This document shows, piece by piece, positions 55,687 through 64,000 of a stretch of DNA of 64,000 bases. The notes beneath the pieces are model-generated. The model made no database searches and was not told the DNA's origin. It saw nothing but the letters and a program-made list of their open reading frames with translations. The DNA is from Atrina japonica. Its lineage: Eukaryota > Mollusca > Bivalvia > Pterioida > Pinnidae. Within the stretch, counting starts at the first letter, position 1. Every line of letters begins with the position of its first letter. The stretch spans positions 124,001 through 188,000 of the forward strand of contig BROG01000405.1 of NCBI GenBank assembly GCA_030159075.1, written 5' to 3'. The position numbers and the translations under genes were made by a program.

Positions 55687-55964
55687 TTGTTTGTTTGTTG
55701 TTTAAAGTCCCACTCAAGAATCTTTCACTCATATGGAGATGTCACCAAATGCCGGTGAAGGGCTTCAAATTTTGGCCTATGCTCAGCACTTATGGCCATT
55801 GAGCAGTGAGGGTTCTTTAACGTGCCAACACCTACTGTGACATGGGACCTCTGTTTTTACTTTCTCATCCCAAAGACAGGGAACCAACCTGCCGCCAGCT
55901 GGACTCGAACTCACAACCTCATGATTAAGAGTCAAGTGCACTACTGACTGAGCCAGACCAGCTT
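55687..55964 (-). mobile_element. SINE with tRNA-Lys-like head and perfect 13-bp target duplication
   Basis: The minus strand starts GGTCTGGCTCAGTCAGTAGT and has a GACTCTTAATC anticodon region (CTT) and a GTTCGAGTCC B box. A conserved central body and a TTGTTTGTTTG-like tail follow. ATTTCATTTGGTT flanks it at 55673-55685 and 55966-55978. Family to be confirmed (V-SINE/RUDI or another molluscan SINE). Confidence 0.85.
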
Positions 55965-56119
55965 AATTTCATTTGGTTAATTTATACGGAAAGAAATCAA
56001 ATGTCTATTACATCTATCATATTTGCACTGACAAAATAATCTTTGCAGTATTCAGTTAGCCATATCATCAACCACTTCACAAAGAACTTCCAATATTTCT
56101 GACACCTTAAACATTTTCA

Positions 56120-56330
56120 TTTACAATATCTTCCAACCATGTGGACATTCCCACATTTACAATATTTCCTCCCCCACATATACAGTACCCCCCCCCCCCT
56201 CCATGAACATTTCCAGTTACAATATTTCCTCCCCCACATATACAGTACCCCCACATGAACATTTCCACATTTGCAGTATCCCCCCCCCACATGAACATTT
56301 CCACATTTATAGAATTTCCTCACCACATAA
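56120..56330. repeat. Irregular C-rich repeats
   Basis: Repeats of ACATTTACAATATTTCCTCC and CCCACATATACAGTACCCCC with C-runs of varying length. The Gly/Trp/Met-rich minus frames are artefacts. Confidence 0.8.
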
Positions 56331-56539
56331 ACATTCACATTTACAGTTCTTCCCCACAACTTAAATAAAAATTTCCAATATCTATAAAATTTCTCAGATT
56401 TCCATGGCTTCATGAGCATTTTCACATTTACAACATTTTTCTTTAACAATTGAACATTTACAGCATTTTTTTTCCACTGCAACATTTCCACATTCAGTAT
56501 TTCCCCATAATTTGAATATGTTTTGCATTTCCCCATAAC

Positions 56540-57150
56540 TTAAATAGTCCACAATTACACTACAGTATTATAGTATTTCACCAACACTTAAACATTTCAA
56601 GTATTTTCGCAGAACTTCAAAATTTCCATATTTATGTATTTTTCTATCACCTGATAATTTCCAGCTTTTCTATAAATTTAGTTCCAAATACGTGAAGGTC
56701 TGTTGCACTCGCACTTGTGAGCTTATCCTAATTATGCGTTTAGTTTATTTCATACATAAAAATGATAAATAATGTTTGATTGAGACTGGCGAATAAGAAC
56801 ATAATTTCCTTAATTAACACACACAAATCCACAAAACACAACAACACGGACAACGTCTTGAGTCAAGATATATAATTTATTTTCTGTGTATGAGAAACTG
56901 TAATTAAATATACCAGTTTTTCTGTATTTTATCTGTGTTTATTAAAGAGTCCGCAGATTTATAATATTTACATCTTTTGTATGCGTGACCCATAAACTGT
57001 ACATAGAACACAATAACGAAGAATAACCATAACAACGTAGTAAACAATAATATAACAAAATGTCTTCCCATGATCCCTGAACCACTTGCATTTTAACAAA
57101 TATTTAACGATAATTATTAACAGGATATTACAAACATCAAAGCTCAAATA
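56540..57150. other. Intergenic, no gene seen
   Basis: AT-rich, without a recognisable gene or repeat. Confidence 0.4.
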
Positions 57151-57153
57151 TAT

Positions 57154-57157
<4 letters not shown>

Positions 57158-57220
<63 letters not shown>
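57158..57220. repeat. (AT)n microsatellite
   Basis: About 60 bp of AT dinucleotides. Confidence 0.97.
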
Positions 57221-57227
<7 letters not shown>

Positions 57228-57339
57228 TATACAATATAAATTCACTATTGTGCTAACATATCCAATACAATAATGTTTAAAAAATTACAAAAGTAGGTCC
57301 TATAGAAACAATCATATTTGTGTAAATGTGTATTGGTCA

Positions 57340-57800
57340 GCTGATACGCCATCAGTATGTAAATAACCACTCCTCTAGACATTCATAAAACACCCTTAAA
57401 TTCTTTAGAGGATACACCATCTGTATGTAAATAACCACACCTCTAGACATTCATATAACACCCTCAAATTCTTTAGAGGATACACCATCAGTATGTAAAT
57501 AACCACACCTCTAGACATTCATAAAACACCCTTAAATTCTTTAGAGGATACACCATCAGTATGTAAATGACCACTTATAACACCCTTAAATTCTTTAGAG
57601 GATACACCATCAGTATGTAAATAACCACTCCTCTAGACATTCATAAAACACCCTTAAATTCTTTAGAGGATACATCATCAGTATGTAAATGACCACTCCT
57701 CTAGACATTCATATAACACCCTCAAATTCTTTAGAGGATACACCATCAGTAAGTAAATAACCACTCCTCTAGACATTCATATAACATCTTAAAATTCTTT
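57340..57800. repeat. 68-bp minisatellite, about 7 copies
   Basis: The unit contains CCTCTAGACATTCATAAAAC, ATTCTTTAGAGGATACACCA and CAGTATGTAAATAACCAC. One unit (near 57575) is shortened. Confidence 0.95.
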
Positions 57801-57809
57801 AGAGAATGA

Positions 57810-59470
57810 TCTTCTGTTGTAAATTCAAGAACAGTCAATCATTTTGAGAGTTTTTCTGATTCATTTTTTTCCCTGGAGAATCAACACACTAAATGACAAT
57901 ACTTAAAAACATAATGAAATATGGGCATTTTCCTGAAAAGAAAACATCAGAACAGGTCTTCCTACAACTATATCTTAAATTTCTGTGAGACTTATACACA
58001 CTCATTCCCAGAGGTTCTGAAAATTTGATTGAATATCCTTCAATGTTTTAAAATTGCATCTCCAAATTGACATCATGGTTATCCAAGATATTTTTAGTTT
58101 GATGAAAACAGAACACCTATGCACGCTACCTCCCTAACCATGTACATTACAGAACAACACTGATTTTACTGTGGCAGATACACTTCCCAGCAATAACAAA
58201 CGAGGAGTTTCCACTGTTATATATTGTGAATACCGAAAACAGCAAGGCATTATGGGTTAATATATTTTGAAAGTTGATAGAATGCAATGTGTCAAAAGTG
58301 AAACATAACATTCAGGATAAATTCAGGATTAGGCTTCTGGTCCCGAACAACATCTAGTCTCCATGGTAATTTAGGTTACTATATAAAGCAAAATGCTTTT
58401 ATGCTGAATTTCAAATAAAATTCTTGTTTGGATTTTAATCATTTATCTTCTCCCAGTTTCTAAATTTTCCATAATGCTTCCAGGAAATGGTGTATTGCAT
58501 AGTATATTACAAAAAGTCTAGAAATCTTTCATGCCACATGGTTAATAATAGTATATTACAAATAGTCTAGAAATCTTCATGTCACATGGTTAATAACAGC
58601 CAATCATATTACATTAAATGAATGCACAAATATGTAACATTTTATGGAGGACCAGCCTCATTATGTTTTGTAATAAAAAAGCAAAAATATAAAATTCCCA
58701 AAGTCTAATCAGTAATTGTTATCCCATATAACATGTATATACAAATGTCTATGTATACAATAAGAATAAATACAGTTATCTAAATGCACAAATTTCTTGA
58801 GTATTTAATAATAATTAACAAAATAATGTAATAAATACTAAGCTACATTTGTGACTTTAACAAACACGCTCTCATGTTTTGCAGAAAAGGTGCATGAAAT
58901 TGGCACAGGTGCCCTAATGACTTTGATGTGGTTGCATGACAAAACTGGTTTTCATTTTTTTTTTAGATAAAATTGAAAACATTTATTAACAAATATAACT
59001 TTAAAAAAATCTAAATCTCCAATTCTGGGCTCAATTTCCAGCATCAGGAAGCAGTAGGGATTTTCCTAGGCCATTTTTAGGTTCTGTTTCAAGACCCATT
59101 CCCAATGCAAATATGGGCTTGTATTTTCCCAAAAGGTATGCAAAAATTCCCCAATACAGATTTTCAAAGTAAAGTACATGTATTTTCAAACAAATGTCTC
59201 AAAAGAGTTTTCCAGTTTTAGTTCAAATGTCATATATTTTCCCAATTTTTTGGACCTGGACCCAGAACTGAATTAAGGAGATAGGAAAATTCTTGGTCCA
59301 GCCATGTCACATCTACTACCACTGTGAAAGTCAAAATTTGAAATATAGTTTTTTTTATATAGTCAATATGTTATAAAATTTATGTCCCGTTAGACACGTA
59401 TAAATTTGGAGAGTGATTGACAAAGCTTATACAAGGCAGTAAATAAAACTTGAGGCAATGATGAGCAACA
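57810..59470. other. Intergenic, no gene seen
   Basis: Contains a two-copy repeat of about 50 bp at 58500-58605 (TATTACAAAAAGTCTAGAAA) and a diverged 'TTGGGAAT' dispersed repeat at 59030-59305. Confidence 0.45.
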
Positions 59471-59472
59471 CT

Positions 59473-60005
59473 TTGAAGGGGAATTAGCTCTACCCCCCAC
59501 CCCTCCCCCACCAAAAAACCCCAAACATTTTTACTACTTCCATTGATATACAATAGCAAAAAAGACAGGCATAAAAATTCTTATGTTCCTATATATTTTC
59601 TGAAAATTACTTGAGAAACCAAGTTTGGCAATTATTCACTTGTAATTGATTAATTTAACCTTACTATTTGTATATGCAAACCACATTGGACCTGACATTA
59701 TACTTGCCATGTACCCCCCCATAAATAGGGAGAGTCCCTATTTTCTATGTAAAATTTTGACAATTTCTTCAAGAAAAATGCATATCTCCCCCATGAAAAA
59801 TTAAAATTTTCCTATTAATTCTTACTAAAATTTAGAGTCTCCCCCATGAGATTGAAAAATCTCCCCCATGAAAATTTTTCAAGGTTGGCAAGTCTGGAAT
59901 ATAAGATTTTGTATGACTGTGTATAGCTCCGATTTGTTTTTGTACTTCAATTACAAGTAAGTAAAAGTAGAAAAAAATCGGTAAATACAACTAATGCCCC
60001 CTTTA
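59473..60005. mobile_element. MITE family A copy with a nested insertion
   Basis: Left end GAAGGGGAATTAGCTC; right end CAACTAATGCCCCCTTTAAA. The sequence breaks at 59702-59898, where a segment starting ACTTGCCATGTA and ending GGTTGGCAAGT (inverted ends) is inserted. Confidence 0.75.
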
Positions 60006-60009
60006 AACC

Positions 60010-60905
60010 CAAAAATCATATATGGTCTGGGATATATATGCTAGTCAAAATTTAAACCTGTCAGGATTTCCTGTTAAATAATTATATAGGGCCTATCCAA
60101 AAAGCTACTATAAATACTGAAGTAAATAAAAAGTCATTGAAGACTGAATTTTTTTCTATCGAACAAGAGGGATTTGTAACACTTTTCTAAGCAACACTAA
60201 ACAGGTCAGAGAAATTTTTTTTTGCAATTTTCCAAGTTAAAAGGGGGGCATAACTCTAGATCTGTAACTGACTCACTGTCCAGATTCAAATTTTGTCTGT
60301 GTGTTGTAGTTCTAACCATTGTGTACGAGTTTCATAACATTTGACAGAGGCAAGCTAAAGTTAGAGTGCAGACTAATGAAATTTTTACGGATGGACTCAT
60401 GGTCAATGGTAACACTTATTGCCCCTATCGCCTAGCAGTGGGGGGCATAAAAACTTGAAAGAACACAACAACTTGATTCAAAGCATTTCCTAAGTGCTTC
60501 ACCTTTTTTTCCTTTTTCAACTTGGTAAAAATTATGTTGGAGGGTTGTCATTTTTCCAGATTTTAGGGTCACTTTAGTCAATTGCCTGTTGGTATGAATA
60601 TCACAATTCACAAATGGTAGCTTCACTGCTTAACGAACATATACCAGTTTTCTCTTTGTGCATGATTTTGCTGACCTTCACATTTTATAAACCGAGCTAT
60701 TTTTAGCATCAAAGACATTGTCGAAGTAACAAATCCTAGCATCAGCCAAATTGGATGTTTCCATAAGACTTACATACTACCTAATGGTGTTTCCACAGTA
60801 AATCAGTGCAGGACAATTAAAGGTGCTCTTTAATTAGATTGTGAAGTAGTTAGGGCAAAATGGATTTTTACATAAATTAAAACTTTGGTAAATACTTTTA
60901 AAACT
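60010..60905. other. Intergenic, no gene seen
   Basis: AT-rich, without recognisable coding potential. The 64-residue frame at 60432-60626 has no family signature. Confidence 0.4.
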
Positions 60906-60910
60906 CATCA

Positions 60911-61087
60911 TCCCCTAAAGTCACATTTGGACCTGCCCATTTCAAAGAATGATTAAGTCTACTGTCAGGATTCTGGGGTGTATGATTTAGAATAAAAATT
61001 TTATATATAAAATTATTCACTCCTGAATTATGACAGTAGACCATACTATTTATTGATCTGGGCGAGTCTAAATGTGACCACAGGGGG
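60911..61087. mobile_element. MITE with CCCC...GTCACATTTRGAC ends
   Basis: CCCCTAAAGTCACATTTGGA at the left pairs with TCTAAATGTGACCACAGGGG at the right. Pairing continues inward (TACTGTCAGGATTC, GAATTATGACAGTA). A second copy is at 63512-63710. Confidence 0.8.
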
Positions 61088-61339
61088 TGATGATTTGATG
61101 AGATGAACATCAATACAATGATTTTACATTAACTTAAATTTTTTATTAAAATTAAAAATCTAAAATTAAAATTATTTTGGCATTATTCTACACACAGTTT
61201 TTAAATAGAACCAATAAAGTGTAATGCTCTAGATGTTCTTGTTAATAAATTTAAATTATGCCATGGATGTGTTTAATTAATTTATAGAAATATATAATAT
61301 GATGGAAATCAATTTCTATGAAAGAGCATCTTTACACAG

Positions 61340-61800
61340 TATCTATTTTTCACCTACAGTTCGACTTAAGAAAGTTGACCACACCATTTTATCATTATTT
61401 TTCACCTACAGATTGACCTATAAAGTTGACCACACTATTTTATCTTTATTTTTCACCTACAGTTTGACCCTTAAAGTTGACCACACCATTTTATCTTTAT
61501 TTTTCACCTACAGTTTGACCTATAAAGTGAACCACACCATTTTATCTTTATTTTTCACCTACAATTTGACCTATAAAGTTGACCACACCATTTTATCTTG
61601 ATATTTTCACCTAGTTTGACTTATAAAACTGACCACACCTTCTTATCTTTATTTTTCACCTACAGTTTGACCTATAAAGTGAACCACACTATTTTATCTT
61701 TATTTTTCACCTAATTTGACTTATAAAGTGAACCACACCATTTTATCTTTATTTTTCACCTAATTTGACTTATAAAGTGAACCACACCATCTTCTGTTTT
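61340..61800. repeat. 51-bp minisatellite, about 9 copies
   Basis: The unit contains ACCACACCATTTTATCTTTA and TTTTTCACCTACAGTTTGAC. On the plus strand several units resemble a 3' splice site (TTATTTTTCACCTACAG|TTT). Confidence 0.93.
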
Positions 61801-61809
61801 TACAGATTA

Positions 61810-62206
61810 ATGATTTAATATGCACATGCATTACAAAAGTAAAATAGAAATCACATTGCAAGAGAAAAGGTTAGCATCAATACAAAAGTTATGTCCATCT
61901 TGCTTATGTCATTAATAAAATGCTGGCCCCTTGTAGCATTAACAACAAACAATATATCACATGACCTTTTTACAGAATGTGTAGAAAAATCTCCAATGGA
62001 GTCTGGACACAATACACAGAAGTAAACATCACAGATTTATTTATAAATCTTAGAATTTTTCAAGAAAAAAAAACATGCATATGTTAAAGATGATAATATT
62101 TTATCTTTTACAAAAGTGAATATGTACAATCTTAACGTAATAGCTGTTTAAGCAAAGTAACAAAATGCTAACAAATAATACTAAGGATGCCTTGAGCTTG
62201 ACCATG

Positions 62207-62254
<48 letters not shown>

Positions 62255-63500
62255 GCTTTTAACATGTTTAACAATAAAAGACTCTTTGTTGCAATTAAAA
62301 TAATTATATGGTGATAATCACAAATTTAAAACTAGGGCTTGGCAAAACTTCTCAATTTTTCTGTACTGACAAATTATATGAAAACCCCTAGAAAGCCAAA
62401 GACTTACCCAAGGTCTTAGATTCATAAATTCTAAAAGTCTAGCTATATATATTTCATTTTTGGGCAGCCTTGATAATCAATCATATATGAGGTAAAAATG
62501 GTATGTTAAACTCTTCATTATTTTATCAATTCAATGATAGCAGAGTACATTTTTTAAAATCAAATTTACTTAAATTTCAGTACACCTGCAAGTTCTGTGG
62601 AGTCTAAATATAAAGTTGAAGTGTATTGTGGAAGAACTAACTTAACGTATTTCTGTTAAGTCACTTGGTACTTGAAAAAGAAAAAATCAGATTTAAGTGT
62701 TCTTTTTCGTCTCCTGATCAATCCAAGAGACAAAATTTCCATATATCAACATTTATTATTTCTGTCCAATTACAAGACTTTCAATTTTGCCAAGCCCTGA
62801 AGATACAGATTAACTACCGTAAGTTAACTAAGCCAGCCATACTGAAACCGACAACTTGGCCAAAACAATTACTTTCAGTTCGACCATCAAAATATCGAAC
62901 AAATAACCTCACACTTACTATGTGGAAGTAATACCACTTTATACTATATTCATTTTTCAGTTGTAATGGTGATCACAAGTTTTAAACAAGCAAGACAAAC
63001 ACAGGCCTGAGTAATAAAAACCGTGATGTTTCTGTAAGCGTGTAATTTTGCCGTATTTTCAGCATAGGCTCAAGGCTCAAACCTTAAAAGGGCCATAAGC
63101 TGCTTTTTCTCTATAATTAAGAAGCCATGCTAAGTATTTACTCTATAATTAAGAAGCCATGCTAAGTCGCCCATTTCAGTATGATCTGGCACAATCATAG
63201 TAACAATATAATTTCTATCAATAAAATAAAGTTTTACAAAAATACCTCTGTGGAGTACAATATAAATCTATAAGATATTAAGACAGCTACTTTCAACATC
63301 TACACATAAATCCTTCACTCTATAAATAATTGCATTCATTATAAAAGTCATTTATCATTACAGTTGAAGAATATTGAATACACACATTATCCCTCTTTCT
63401 TCCCCCCAACACAAGATATTGGTTATGGCAATAGACTTTTTGCAATATCAAGAATCTGACTTTTTTGCTCAAAGTGTTTGAATAGAAAAAAAAGTATATT
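61810..63500. other. Intergenic, no gene seen
   Basis: Contains an (AT)n run at about 62215-62250 and a short duplication, AATTAAGAAGCCATGCTAAG, near 63115-63165. Confidence 0.45.
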
Positions 63501-63511
63501 AAATTGTCATT

Positions 63512-63710
63512 CCCAGTGGTCACATTTAGACTCACCCAAATCAATAAATAGCATGGCCTACTTACTGTCATACTTCAGGAGTGAACAAATTAATATTGCA
63601 TGAGAAATGTTTGTAAAATTTACGGTAGATTATAAATCATACACTCCTGAATTCTGGCAATGGACTTGACTATCCTTTGAAATGGACGAGTCTAAATGTG
63701 GCTACAGGGG
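63512..63710. mobile_element. MITE, second copy of the 60911-61087 family
   Basis: CCCAGTGGTCACATTTAGAC at the left; GTCTAAATGTGGCTACAGGG at the right. The inner arm TGTCATACTTCAGGAGTGAA pairs with CACTCCTGAATTCTGGCAA. Confidence 0.75.
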
Positions 63711-63769
63711 CTAATTACTTAATCTGAAACTGGAGTTAAAAAATCATAAATCAAATCCGGTAGATAGGT

Positions 63770-63935
63770 GAAATGATATCTGGTATATATCTGATATGAT
63801 ATCTGGTATATATCTGATATGATATCTGGTATATATCCAATATGATATCCGGTATATATCTGATATGGTATCTGGTATATATCCAATATGATATCTGGTA
63901 TATATCTGATATGATATCTGGTATATATCAGGTAT
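63770..63935. repeat. 23-bp tandem repeat, about 7 copies
   Basis: The unit is GATATCTGGTATATATCTGA plus TAT. It is itself palindrome-rich (GATATC, TATATA). Confidence 0.93.
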
Positions 63936-64000
63936 CATTGAATATCATGTCACCATATCAAAGAATGAGAGAGTTATGGTCCCAGTTTTAAGAAAAAAAA

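Noticed and set aside
55920..55964. A functional tRNA-Lys gene on the minus strand
   Set aside because: The tRNA-like part runs straight into a SINE body and is enclosed by target-site duplications.

Overview
The window is eukaryotic nuclear DNA. It is AT-rich and intron-rich, and it is crowded with minisatellites, tRNA-derived SINEs and short inverted-repeat transposons. The repeat types (SINEs with Lys-like and Ser/Leu-like tRNA heads, a dispersed repeat rich in 'ggtcaaggtcac') and the protein divergence point to a lophotrochozoan, most likely a bivalve mollusc. The taxon is an inference; no search was run.

Two protein-coding genes are supported. (1) A complete TUBGCP5 (gamma-tubulin complex component 5, GCP5) lies on the minus strand between 42136 (ATG) and 3085 (stop). 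I assembled 23 coding exons by hand. All 22 introns are GT-AG, every junction phase agrees, and the exon lengths sum to 3051 nt, giving 1016 residues plus stop, against roughly 1024 for the human protein. (2) A 235-residue homologue of MACIR (C5orf30, a UNC119-binding protein) lies on the plus strand at 45420-46127, in a single coding exon preceded by a clear 3' splice site. The two genes are head to head with about 3.3 kb between their start codons. That spacer is partly filled by inverted-repeat elements. Both products relate, by family knowledge, to the centrosome/cilium, but any functional link between them is speculative.

Layout: 1-3084 is 3' UTR and downstream flank of TUBGCP5, dominated by a 46-bp minisatellite. 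3085-42136 is TUBGCP5 with introns full of repeats. 42137-45399 is the intergenic/5' region. 45400-46127 is the MACIR-like exon. 46128-64000 has no recognisable gene and holds nested MITEs, SINEs and six more minisatellites.

The most notable observation is that several tandem duplications in TUBGCP5 sit exactly on its splice junctions. The exon 15 acceptor is copied about 35 times (42-bp unit). The exon 10 donor is copied about 7 times (61-bp unit). The exon 4 donor region is copied about 11 times (57-bp unit). Exons 18 and 19 have duplicated acceptors, and exon 13 has a decayed whole-exon copy next to it. This creates dozens of decoy splice sites inside an otherwise intact conserved gene.
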